41,117 bases of DNA from a virus. Below the pieces are notes generated by a model. It had not been told where the DNA came from. It worked only from the letters and a program-made list of their open reading frames with translations, and did no database searches. The DNA lies in the IMG/VR virus record IMGVR_UViG_3300008113_000795, positions 1-41,117 of that record. The stretch is one strand, 5' to 3'. A program made the translations under genes and the position numbers. This document shows, in pieces, positions 30,942 to 38,259 of this stretch (position 1 is its first letter; every line of letters begins with the position of its first letter).

Positions 30942-33734
30942 TTATATGTTATTGACAACTAAGAATCTTAAGTTGTCTCCTAGTCTGTTTTGGTATTCGC
31001 CTGTCTTAAATTCTTTGGTGATCGACGGAAGTTTCTGTAGGAACAGCTCGTATGCGTCGGGATTGTCGTAATCGTTAAAGAAAATTACACTGCTGAAAGG
31101 TACTTTCAGATCTTTTGCCGCTTTTTCTACTTCTTTAGGTAGAGACTCTTTGTATGTCCATCTGTCCCATGTGTCCAGCGTGTTTGCTTTCAGGTCGCTG
31201 AATCTTGTGGCGACTGAATTGTACAAGCTGCGAAGTTTAGGATTCAAATCCGTTTGGTCTTCGTTAAGTTTCTTGTTGCGAAACTTTGCAGAGGACATGA
31301 GTTCATAGAACTCTCTGTCCATGTTTACGCCAAGATTGTTAGTGATCCATTCATCGATCACACGTTCATTTTCAGATTCTCTTAAAGATGAGTGTTCTCT
31401 TAGGTAGCTTTTCCTAAGTTCGTCGACGTATGTATGTCTTACGTCTTCTTTCTCGTTGATGAAAGATTTGTAGTCGAACAGTTCTTCACGACTTTCTCTG
31501 GCACCTCCTGCCTCTATCTTATCCTGTTCTTTCAACCTTTTGATCTTAGCAGCGATATCTTGTATCTTTTTGTGAGGGCTGTCTTCTCCTTTGAAGAATT
31601 CGTCAAAGTCGTGTTGTAGTTCGTGCTCCATGTCGTGAAGCTTTTTCTCCAGCTCTCTTGGTTTTTCTATTGCTGCAAAGTTTTCATCACCCGCTTTCTT
31701 CTTAAGACTTTCCTTTTGTGAGTCGAGCTGTTTTTGCAAGTCATCGACCTTGCCTTGGTAGTAATCTTTTTCTTCAGGGTCGGATTCTTTCTTCATCTTA
31801 GACTTCATTGATTTAAGATCGTCCAAAATATCTTGCAGGCCTTCTTCTTCGTCTTTGGCTCCTGATTTTTTAAGGGCTTCTTTTGCAGCTTCCTTTGCCT
31901 GTTTGATTTCTTTTTCAAACTCGCTTATCTTAATCTTCCTTGCGCGCATGTCTTTGTGAAATGCGATGGTCTGGTCATGAAGATCCGCTTTTTCTTTCAG
32001 AAGTTTTTTGAGTTCTTCGTCATCAGTTTCTTCGGCAAGTGTTCGATCTTTTTCGGCTTCTTCCTTCTCTAGTTCGATTGCCTTCGAGTGATTGACGTTT
32101 TTACCCATTGCTTTGTCGTGAAGGATGTGTTTGATGTGCATGACTCCGAAGTAGACTCCAAGAGCCACGGGCACCCAGTGTAAGATGGGCATTGATGTCT
32201 TTGCCAAAGATAGGGCAAGTGATTCTAATGCGCTTGCTGCCATTCCCGCCAAGCTCATGTGAAAGAATCCTGCAATTTTACTGTGTTCTCCGAGGACACC
32301 TGATGCGACTATCGATTCTGTCGCCAGACCTAAGATTATTGCTCCAATCGCAGCGATGGTTATCATCAAGAAAACACCAGGTCCTCCCAGCTTCTTAACA
32401 CATGCTGACAAGAACTTAAGTCCTTTCTTAAGTCCGTTTTCTGCTACCCACTCAACGATAAAGACAGGACCTTGTAATATGATCCTTCCTATTTTTCCTA
32501 GAATCTTCCAAACAGAAGATTCACCGTCTTCTGCAGTTTTTTCTGCTTTAGTTGCCTTTTCTTCCGCGCGGTTTACAGGATTGCCTTCGGGCTGTTCTGG
32601 TTGTTTTGCTTTTTCGATTGCTGCTTGATCCTTAGCGGCGAGTTCTTCTTCTCTCTTTTCTTCTTCAGGAGTTTCGTCCTTCTTTTCTTTATCGTCTTTC
32701 ATTCCGAACGCCTTGCCGATTTTGTCGAGAAGACCTTCCGTCATGTCCATCTCAGACAGAGAATTGCTGATGAAACTTTCATTAACGGATTCATTAAGAG
32801 CTTCTGCTCTTTTTCCTATCTCAACAGCTGTACAGAAAGCAAAGAATTCCAAAAGATCTTCTTCATCTAAAGTCTGAAGATATTCAAGAACATCGTAAGC
32901 GTGTTTATATGATTCGTTGGGTTTGTTGGACTGCTGTTGACCAGATTTGCCTTTTCCTTTTTCTTCGGCCATCTTTTTCTGTATGTCATCGAGCTCTTCC
33001 TTTTTGCCTTCTTGGTCAGCACCTAATGCGGTTTGGGCTACTCCACCAGCATTCTTAACACCGTCGTTTATTCCTCCGCCCACGCCTTTACCAGTGAACC
33101 ATTCAACCGTCGCTCCTAAGTCTGCCTGATCTTTGTCAATTTGTTCTTCGCTGTGTTGACGAAGTTTTCCAGCTCTTTCTTCAGCTTTGCTTTTGACACC
33201 ACTCACAACTTTCTTTCCCATGCCGACCGCGTACTTAAGTACTTTCTTTGCACCTTCGGCTGTTGTTTTGATCATTGCTTTGATGAAAGATCCTATGTTG
33301 GACACAAGTTTCCAGGCTGCTTTTAGTCCTTTTGCACCGTAACCGTACGCTTTTTTGGCACCGCTGACTATCGAACTCCAGAATCCTTCATTAATGTCAT
33401 CTGTTGTTATGAAAGCATAGATGCCTTCCCATATCAATTCGTCAAGTGCGATTTTCCCTTCTTCTGTTACCGAAGTCCATTCCTTGTCTTCGTTCAAAGA
33501 TTCGTTCATGACCGGAAGCAGATCGACCATCTTGAACGAGTTTTCCGAAGCACTGTACTTAAAATCGTAGTTTTGGTTGCTTGCTCTATCGAGATAATCT
33601 CTGATGTGATCCGGCATCTCGACTGAATCTAATATGGCGTTTGCTTCATTAAGAGTCATCTTCTTGGATTCGTTGACAGCTTGTGTCATTTCAAGCAAGA
33701 AGTTCTCGTATGATTTGAAATTTGTCTTTTGCAT
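30942..33734 (-). CDS. Large putative internal head (poly)protein with repeated protease sites and hydrophobic core
   Basis: A 930-residue protein. It starts with the leader NFKSYENFLLE (5-15) and then carries many (L/I/V/M)-N-E tripeptides: VNE 20-22, LNE 28-30, MNE 76-78, LNE 80-82, INE 114-116, LNE 313-315, VNE 317-319, INE 759-761 and LNE 823-825. One lies in a second full leader copy, FDYKSFINEK (753-762). Such sites fit the T4 gp21 prohead-protease rule. Residues ~454-536 contain about three hydrophobic helices (VFLMITIAAIGAIILGLA; LHWVPVALGVYFGVMHI), and ~553-745 is a long charged coiled coil. It may be a processed core protein and/or a membrane-active ejection protein. Confidence 0.65.
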   Translation of the reverse strand: MQKTNFKSYENFLLEMTQAVNESKKMTLNEANAILDSVEMPDHIRDYLDRASNQNYDFKYSASENSFKMVDLLPVMNESLNEDKEWTSVTEEGKIALDELIWEGIYAFITTDDINEGFWSSIVSGAKKAYGYGAKGLKAAWKLVSNIGSFIKAMIKTTAEGAKKVLKYAVGMGKKVVSGVKSKAEERAGKLRQHSEEQIDKDQADLGATVEWFTGKGVGGGINDGVKNAGGVAQTALGADQEGKKEELDDIQKKMAEEKGKGKSGQQQSNKPNESYKHAYDVLEYLQTLDEEDLLEFFAFCTAVEIGKRAEALNESVNESFISNSLSEMDMTEGLLDKIGKAFGMKDDKEKKDETPEEEKREEELAAKDQAAIEKAKQPEQPEGNPVNRAEEKATKAEKTAEDGESSVWKILGKIGRIILQGPVFIVEWVAENGLKKGLKFLSACVKKLGGPGVFLMITIAAIGAIILGLATESIVASGVLGEHSKIAGFFHMSLAGMAASALESLALSLAKTSMPILHWVPVALGVYFGVMHIKHILHDKAMGKNVNHSKAIELEKEEAEKDRTLAEETDDEELKKLLKEKADLHDQTIAFHKDMRARKIKISEFEKEIKQAKEAAKEALKKSGAKDEEEGLQDILDDLKSMKSKMKKESDPEEKDYYQGKVDDLQKQLDSQKESLKKKAGDENFAAIEKPRELEKKLHDMEHELQHDFDEFFKGEDSPHKKIQDIAAKIKRLKEQDKIEAGGARESREELFDYKSFINEKEDVRHTYVDELRKSYLREHSSLRESENERVIDEWITNNLGVNMDREFYELMSSAKFRNKKLNEDQTDLNPKLRSLYNSVATRFSDLKANTLDTWDRWTYKESLPKEVEKAAKDLKVPFSSVIFFNDYDNPDAYELFLQKLPSITKEFKTGEYQNRLGDNLRFLVVNNI

Positions 33735-33748
33735 AGCTTTGCTTAAAA

Positions 33749-33925
33749 TTAGAAATCGTTGTCGATTCCGTCTTCGTCATCGACTTCTGTTTCTGGATTG
33801 TTCATATCGCCATCGACGTAAATTTCATCGCCGTCTTTCTTCTCTTGGTCAATCGCCAGTTTTCTAATGTTCTTGGTCTCAAGATCACCTATGAATTCTT
33901 CAAAGGTATGTAGGTGCTTCTTCAT
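33749..33925 (-). CDS. Small acidic putative prohead-core/internal protein (58 aa)
   Basis: A 58-residue protein beginning MKKHLHTFEEFIGDLETKNI, another variant of the internal-protein leader, followed by an extremely acidic tail (ETEVDDEDGIDNDF). Size and acidity recall the T4 prohead-core peptide precursor gp67, but homology cannot be claimed by eye. It is first in the internal-protein operon, 14 bases after a GATAAATA promoter-like site, and ends 14 bases before the 930-aa gene. Confidence 0.65.
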   Translation of the reverse strand: MKKHLHTFEEFIGDLETKNIRKLAIDQEKKDGDEIYVDGDMNNPETEVDDEDGIDNDF

Positions 33926-33939
33926 GAACTATTTTGTTT

Positions 33940-33947
33940 TATTTATC
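33940..33947 (-). promoter_or_regulatory. Putative late promoter of the internal-protein operon (GATAAATA)
   Basis: The minus strand reads GAGATAAATAAAACAAAATAG before the ATG at 33925. GATAAATA differs from the T4 late consensus TATAAATA by one base. It lies just after the terminator of the DUF932-like gene, so it probably starts the operon ending at 27738. Confidence 0.55.
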
Positions 33948-33957
33948 TCAAAAAGAA

Positions 33958-33989
33958 AAGACCTTCCCTACATAAGTAGAGAAGGTCTT
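33958..33989 (-). terminator. Intrinsic terminator after the DUF932-like gene
   Basis: A 9-bp stem AAGACCTTC/GAAGGTCTT (33958-33966 with 33981-33989) is extended by an inner CTAC/GTAG pairing after one mismatch. On the minus strand it is followed by TTTTCTTTTTG. It begins 18 bases beyond the stop of the DUF932-like gene and separates it from the internal-protein operon. Confidence 0.88.
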
Positions 33990-34007
33990 GAGGATAGGTT
34001 GGAAAGA

Positions 34008-35141
34008 TTAGGCCATTTCTACCAAGCGAGGGTAGATAACTTTCGTTGGCATAGCAACATCTTCCAGGTCGAGCTCTTTTTTGAACAAGAGGTTGGAAGC
34101 CGTGATCTGCAAGTCGGTGCGATCGCTACGGTCCATCATGATTTTCTCAGGATGCGAAGCGATGTACGTAAGCAAGTTAAAGAAGTCGTAAGCATTGATA
34201 CCGGTGTTGGCGGTAGTCTTCCACTTGCGGCTCTTTTGTGTGATATCCACGCCGTATGATTTGAAGAACGGTGCATCATCAAAGTAGTTCATGATGATTT
34301 TTTCGTAACGATCATTTTCGTTGCGAGATTCGAACCAGTTGCGGAAGTGGTAGAATTCTGCCATCGAGATGTTGTTGTTCTGCAAGTGCTGAACCGCTTG
34401 CTGCAGCTGAGCTGGCAAATTTTCTTGCCCAAACTTTAGAGCTTTCTCGATGACCGACTGGATGCGACGGTTGTTGTACTTGGCTTGCGAGATGTTGGAA
34501 CCAAATCCGTACTCGGTAGCAGTGTTACCGTTCTTGCAGACCAAGCGCTCAAAGAAAGGAGCGTAGTTGAACTGCAGACCTCCGAAGGTAAAGCGATCAC
34601 CCATCTTCCAGATGTCGATGCCGGTTCCGAATACGTCGGTATCAGAATTGTTGTCCAACAGAGTCAAGTTGAAAAGTTCGCGTCTGCTGTCGAAGTCGAA
34701 TCCTTTCAAAGAATAGTCCTTTTCGGAAGTGGCCAAAGTATTTGAGATCCACTCGATGTACTGAGATGCGTCTCCAGAATCTTCGCCTTTCTTGCGATCG
34801 TTGTGACCGTAAACATCGGTGATTTCGATTTCTCCGTTGTCGTTGGGGATCATCTTGGCGTAAAGAGTTTGTTCTGCTTCGGCCTTCTTAAGACGTTCAG
34901 AAACATTGCGCCAGTCTTCGGGACTCATCTTGTGAGCGAGGTCGGTGAAGTTTGGACGAACTCTTAATGCGCTAAGAACGTTGCGAAGAGCGCGTCCTGT
35001 CACGGGCATACCTCTTAAAGAGATTCCGTTGTCGATCGTCAATTCGCCCATCTTAAACTCACGAACTGAGCGGTTGGCGATTTTTTCAAGGATTGGAGCG
35101 GACTGCTCCTGAATTTGTTGGATAACTTGTTGATTATTCAT
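34008..35141 (-). CDS. DUF932-like phage protein (monocistronic)
   Basis: A 377-residue protein. The segment FGGLQFNYAPFFERLVCKNG at ~200-219 resembles the 'L-R-L-V-C-x-N-G' core of DUF932 proteins, which are frequent on phages and plasmids but functionally uncharacterised. Residues ~60-100 (VRPNFTDLAHKMSPEDWRNV) may be a helical N-terminal domain, and the end is a mixed domain (DLQITASNLLFKKELDLEDV). The gene has its own leader (an AATATAAC element near 35160-35168) and a strong terminator, so it is likely expressed independently and perhaps abundantly. Codon choice looks more uniform and GC-richer than its neighbours. A capsid protein was considered and rejected. Confidence 0.45.
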   Translation of the reverse strand: MNNQQVIQQIQEQSAPILEKIANRSVREFKMGELTIDNGISLRGMPVTGRALRNVLSALRVRPNFTDLAHKMSPEDWRNVSERLKKAEAEQTLYAKMIPNDNGEIEITDVYGHNDRKKGEDSGDASQYIEWISNTLATSEKDYSLKGFDFDSRRELFNLTLLDNNSDTDVFGTGIDIWKMGDRFTFGGLQFNYAPFFERLVCKNGNTATEYGFGSNISQAKYNNRRIQSVIEKALKFGQENLPAQLQQAVQHLQNNNISMAEFYHFRNWFESRNENDRYEKIIMNYFDDAPFFKSYGVDITQKSRKWKTTANTGINAYDFFNLLTYIASHPEKIMMDRSDRTDLQITASNLLFKKELDLEDVAMPTKVIYPRLVEMA

Positions 35142-35188
35142 GTTTTTGAATTTAGTGATAGTTATATTCTTATGATAGCAATTAGTTC

Positions 35189-35560
35189 TTACACGGTGAA
35201 ACCTCCAGAGAAACCACAGAAGTCTATAAATGCTTTAAGATCGTTCTCGTCGCAGGTGTACCTTTCTTTGTACGTCGAGTTCCAGTGTGAGATCCAGTCA
35301 GCAAAGTCTCCGTTCTCTAAGTTTTCTTTGAGACACTTGGCGAGCTTGATCGCCATCTCTTCGGTGTAATCGTTCTCAAACCCATAGAATCCTTCTGCGA
35401 CTTTTTCTCCGTCTACGATTCTTTCACAAGCAATGCAGACGTATAGCCAAAGGACCATCCAACGATTGCGATCCAGCGCAAACTGATCTTTTTCTTTCAC
35501 AAGAGGGTCTTTGGCTTGTGCAAAGACTTCTTGAGTCATGTCTTCATTGACGATTACCAT
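35189..35560 (-). CDS. Unknown protein, 123 aa
   Basis: A 123-residue mostly helical, acidic protein (RNRWMVLWLYVCIACERIVD; EEMAIKLAKCLKENLENGDF) with four cysteines but no metal-site spacing. It follows the lytic transglycosylase gene by three bases, so both are made from one transcript. No family is recognised; a lysis-timing or early role is possible from position only. Confidence 0.55.
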   Translation of the reverse strand: MVIVNEDMTQEVFAQAKDPLVKEKDQFALDRNRWMVLWLYVCIACERIVDGEKVAEGFYGFENDYTEEMAIKLAKCLKENLENGDFADWISHWNSTYKERYTCDENDLKAFIDFCGFSGGFTV

Positions 35561-35563
35561 AGA

Positions 35564-36082
35564 TCAATAGTTTGGCACATAACTTGCGACTTGCTGTGCG
35601 TATCCGTTGACACACGGTTGGCCTGTGTTGTACGCTCCGAACGCAAGTTTCCAATCTTTGTGCATGCTGTAGAGTTTTCTTAACATTCTCATCGATGCCT
35701 TCACATTCATCTCGATGTCGGTCTTGAGCTCGACGACTGTGAACTTTCCGTCAACGTAAGGATGAGCGTAGCGAGGCATGATCTGCATCGGTCCTACTGC
35801 ACCTGCGGAAGATACCTTTGCTTGGTCGTAGGTCCAGTGAAAAGGACCTTGATAGCCGGTCTCTGCGTTTGCGATTCCGAATGCGTAGTTTCTAGGAATG
35901 TCGTACTCTTCTGCGTACTTTTCAATGTTGTAGAACATTTGTAAGCAAGGAGGAGCTGTCTTGTCGATCTTTCCAGGGTCAATCACATAGTTCTTGCTTT
36001 CTTCTAAGTTTTTGTAGCCGTAGCTCCAAGCAGCAACTAAAATGATTGCAATTACCGTGATGAATGAATTGAATAGTTTCAT
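35564..36082 (-). CDS. Lytic transglycosylase (SLT-type endolysin) with N-terminal signal/anchor
   Basis: A 172-residue protein. Residues ~5-20 form a hydrophobic signal or anchor segment (FITVIAIILVAAWS). The SLT fold follows with catalytic E74 in ANAETGYQG, GAVGPMQIMP at 94-103 and AFGAYNTG at 147-154, the family's 'E-S-x-x-x-P', 'G-x-x-Q-x-x-P' and 'A-Y-N-x-G' motifs. Such enzymes cleave the MurNAc-GlcNAc bond of peptidoglycan. The signal segment suggests export without a holin (SAR-like or Sec-dependent). The gene is eight bases after a one-helix membrane protein, a likely lysis partner. No other lysozyme is found in the window. Confidence 0.9.
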   Translation of the reverse strand: MKLFNSFITVIAIILVAAWSYGYKNLEESKNYVIDPGKIDKTAPPCLQMFYNIEKYAEEYDIPRNYAFGIANAETGYQGPFHWTYDQAKVSSAGAVGPMQIMPRYAHPYVDGKFTVVELKTDIEMNVKASMRMLRKLYSMHKDWKLAFGAYNTGQPCVNGYAQQVASYVPNY

Positions 36083-36090
36083 AAGCTTTT

Positions 36091-36420
36091 TTATTTTGTC
36101 CCACTTTGCTTCTGCAAGTAGATGCGAGAAGCGTACTGATTGAATATCGACTGACCTACTTGGTCGTCGAACAGCATGTACTTGCCTGTTCCTCGGTCGA
36201 TGATCATCAGTTCTCCGCGGTCGTTGATCGCAACGGATGTTGCTTCAATTTTTTGTGACTGCGGCATGCGGGTGGTTGCGATACCTTTTTTGTACGCGCG
36301 ATAGATTTCACCAGATGTGAAACCAATGAAAAGAGAGATCACGATGATGGTAACTCTCCCAGCGGTCTTAAGTACATTAAGTGCTTTTTGACCTAGATTT
36401 GTAAAGTCTAACTTTTTCAT
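36091..36420 (-). CDS. Single-pass membrane protein, possible lysis accessory
   Basis: From the ATG at 36420 (MKKLDFTNLGQKALNVLKTA) the product is 109 residues with one transmembrane helix (VTIIVISLFIGFTSGEIY, ~residues 23-40) and a soluble C-terminal domain (VAINDRGELMIIDRGTGKYM). Being directly upstream of the transglycosylase suggests a holin- or spanin-like helper, but the sequence resembles no known holin. A TATATAC element lies near 36441-36447. The longer upstream frame lacks the expected leader and is not used. Confidence 0.6.
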   Translation of the reverse strand: MKKLDFTNLGQKALNVLKTAGRVTIIVISLFIGFTSGEIYRAYKKGIATTRMPQSQKIEATSVAINDRGELMIIDRGTGKYMLFDDQVGQSIFNQYASRIYLQKQSGTK

Positions 36421-36448
36421 GGTTATTAAGTGGTTGGTTAGTATATAT

Positions 36449-36763
36449 TTAGAAGTCGAATTCTGCTTGTAGTGGGTTTCGGTTTTCATCCTCGAGAGGA
36501 TCTACACCGAATTTTTCGACGAATTCTTTGTGAGACATAAACAAGTTGTCGGTCTGCTCGAAGTCACCGTACTCGATGATTACATGGTACGTAGGATACC
36601 CGTAGTTCCAACCTGTCTCAAAATAGTAGACTGCGATAGGTTCTTCGTTGGTGGGCGCGAGCATCTTAAGCTCGATACTGGGTGTTGCCTTCTTTAGCGG
36701 TAACATGAACGGGGTGCTATCGACTTGACCGTCTTGGCGTCTTGTCTCGATTGTTCCTTTCAT
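36449..36763 (-). CDS. Unknown protein, 104 aa
   Basis: A 104-residue beta-rich protein (VYYFETGWNYGYPTYHVIIE; HKEFVEKFGVDPLEDENRNP). It shares one base with the preceding membrane-protein gene (TAATG), so it is translated right after it. No family is recognised. Confidence 0.55.
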   Translation of the reverse strand: MKGTIETRRQDGQVDSTPFMLPLKKATPSIELKMLAPTNEEPIAVYYFETGWNYGYPTYHVIIEYGDFEQTDNLFMSHKEFVEKFGVDPLEDENRNPLQAEFDF

Positions 36764-36984
36764 TACTTTTCAGATTTAGAAGTTGACTTGCTTGACGGCA
36801 AGATGATGTATGCCAAGAACTGTAGGCCGATTGCTTGCCAAAAGGTGATGGTCTTAAGGCCAAAGATCTCAGGCATCAGCCAGTTCCAAAGCCACATAGC
36901 AGGGAAACCCAGGATTAGCATGACCAGACCTACGAGCCCGATGGCTCCAAGAATTGCGGTAAGTGCGATTGTTATGTTTTTCAT
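36763..36984 (-). CDS. Small two-helix membrane protein
   Basis: A 73-residue protein with two hydrophobic segments: residues ~4-30 (IALTAILGAIGLVGLVMLIL) and ~42-62 (LKTITFWQAIGLQFLAYIIL), joined by FPAMWLWNWLMPEIFG. The W-N-W-L-M-P-x-x-F-G-x-x-x-I-T-F-W-Q-A-x-G pattern resembles small inner-membrane proteins common in bacteria. It could be a holin or a membrane modifier. It is transcribed from a host-type promoter at 37003-37034. Confidence 0.65.
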   Translation of the reverse strand: MKNITIALTAILGAIGLVGLVMLILGFPAMWLWNWLMPEIFGLKTITFWQAIGLQFLAYIILPSSKSTSKSEK

Positions 36985-36988
36985 GTGT

Positions 36989-37387
36989 TTAATTTAATAT
37001 GGTAAAATTAACCAAAGATTTCGATATATGCAAACTTTTTTTGGCCAACTTGATGAATTCTAAGTCTTTTTCGTTGATGCCAGGTCTAGACTCGCCAAAG
37101 AAGAAACCATCAGTATGAGGAAGACGATTCTCTAAGACGTCTTTTTCCAAGCGATCGAGGTCTTCTGATGTAAGTTCGACTGGAGCGCAGTTGAAAGAAT
37201 CTTTCTTTCCTTGTTTTTCATAGTAAAGGTTTCCCATCCACCCGTGAAGGTTGGGATGTTTTCTCCAGTACATAAGTTCGCTGTTGCGATCTTCATTGTT
37301 TTCGTCTGATGGGTAGACTTCATCTTGAAAGTCTACCGGCTTACTGATTTGTACCTTGGTACGGTACGCAAACATATCGAGTCCCAT
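36989..37387 (-). CDS. Conserved phage protein of the 'MGLDM' type
   Basis: A 132-residue protein starting MGLDMFAYRTKV, with YWRKHPNLHGWMGNLY near residues 40-55 and LPHTDGFFFGESRPG near 90-104. This pattern recurs in small proteins of many large phages, but no function is established. The last ~20 codons (LHISKSLVNFTILN) overlap the host-type promoter of the downstream membrane-protein gene, so the C terminus probably diverges for that reason. Confidence 0.65.
   Translation of the reverse strand: MGLDMFAYRTKVQISKPVDFQDEVYPSDENNEDRNSELMYWRKHPNLHGWMGNLYYEKQGKKDSFNCAPVELTSEDLDRLEKDVLENRLPHTDGFFFGESRPGINEKDLEFIKLAKKSLHISKSLVNFTILN
37003..37034 (-). promoter_or_regulatory. Bacteroidota-type sigma promoter, copy B
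   Basis: On the minus strand TTTG (37031-37034) is followed after 20 bases by TAATTTTA (37003-37010), one base off the Bacteroidota consensus TAnnTTTG. It lies 18 bases before the ATG at 36984. The region shares a ~48-bp block, including the poly-A stretch upstream, with the promoter at 39451-39482. It is embedded in the end of the 132-aa gene. Confidence 0.6.
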
Positions 37388-37390
37388 AGT

Positions 37391-37684
37391 TTATGAATTG
37401 GTTATTGTTTCAGTTTCTTCTTTGATGAGCAAGTCGGCGAGCGCCTCTATGCCTTTCACCGGATCTTTGCAATTTTGTAAAAGTACGATACTGTTGTTGT
37501 TCAACTTCTTACCTTTTTTGTTGGCTTCATAAACTCCTACATGTTCGCCCATCGGAGTCATCCAAAAGTTGAGCACCACGTAGTATTTGTCCACGAAAGA
37601 AAATGACCACCCACGAACTCTTGTGGAGGATGGTATCTCGGACATCGAATCGATGGCCTGGTCTATGTGTTCTTGTTTTGTCAT
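37391..37684 (-). CDS. Unknown protein, 97 aa
   Basis: A 97-residue protein with a beta-rich core (RGWSFSFVDKYYVVLNFWMT) and helical ends. The family is unknown. It follows a TATATAA element (37692-37698) that sits only 8-14 bases before its ATG, which would give a very short leader. It precedes the 132-aa gene by three bases. Confidence 0.55.
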   Translation of the reverse strand: MTKQEHIDQAIDSMSEIPSSTRVRGWSFSFVDKYYVVLNFWMTPMGEHVGVYEANKKGKKLNNNSIVLLQNCKDPVKGIEALADLLIKEETETITNS

Positions 37685-37719
37685 ATCTATGTTTATATAC
37701 TCGTGATGTCTGAAAATTC

Positions 37720-38085
37720 TTACTCAAACATACCTCTTAAGATTGCTTGTCGTTCTTCGTCAGACATTCTCTTGGGAAGATCATAGTCCCATACCGCCAT
37801 GTCCTCGAGCCACTGGTGAAGGTCTTCGATCGTGTCGCAAAGAAGTTCGCCGTCGTGATTACGCATTTCTAAGTCTTTGCGAGTGCCCCAGTTTTTTTCG
37901 TAGCACCACCAGTCGAATGTTTCTTTACCTTCTTTTCCGTAAAGGCTGCCGATCAAGTGACCTACTGCAGTTGTGACAGGATCACAGAAATTGATTAGGT
38001 CTATGTTTAACTTGTACGCGGCATTGACTTTTTCATCGTGTTCTTTGAGTAGACGTACTACTTCTTTAAAGACTTCTAAGTTCAT
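37720..38085 (-). CDS. Unknown phage protein, 121 aa
   Basis: A 121-residue protein (HLIGSLYGKEGKETFDWWCY, then NHDGELLCDTIEDLHQWLED). The combination of G-K-E-G-x-E-T-F-x-W-W-C-Y-E and L-H-x-W/x-L-E is familiar from hypothetical proteins of T4-like phages, with no assigned function. It lies two bases after a 56-aa gene. Confidence 0.6.
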   Translation of the reverse strand: MNLEVFKEVVRLLKEHDEKVNAAYKLNIDLINFCDPVTTAVGHLIGSLYGKEGKETFDWWCYEKNWGTRKDLEMRNHDGELLCDTIEDLHQWLEDMAVWDYDLPKRMSDEERQAILRGMFE

Positions 38086-38087
38086 TC

Positions 38088-38258
38088 TTATTTGTTTTCT
38101 AATTGTTTTTGCTTTGCGAAGTATGCTGAGTCGTGCTTACCTTTCCAGGCAACCCATTGTACTTCGCCTTTTCTGATTTGTTTCCTGGTCTTGGCGGCAC
38201 CTCCTAAAGAGAGACCGGCTATCAGACCAAGAGCGAGTTTCATGTATAAGCTGAACAT
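38088..38258 (-). CDS. Small membrane-associated protein (56 aa)
   Basis: A 56-residue gene in the 175-base gap between the kinase gene and the 121-aa gene. It reads MFSLYMKLALGLIAGLSLGG, a short hydrophobic N terminus, then a basic segment (AKTRKQIRKGEVQWVAWKGK) and a helical end. The start lies one base after the TAA of the kinase gene, and it ends two bases before the next ATG, so it fills the operon exactly. Function is unknown. Confidence 0.5.
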   Translation of the reverse strand: MFSLYMKLALGLIAGLSLGGAAKTRKQIRKGEVQWVAWKGKHDSAYFAKQKQLENK

Positions 38259-38259
38259 A

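Noticed and set aside
34008-35141. Major capsid protein candidate
   Set aside because: A single, apparently highly expressed 377-aa gene with its own terminator suggested a capsid protein, but the sequence shows a DUF932-like core and none of the T4 gp23-type features; no portal, protease or scaffold genes flank it in the T4 order.
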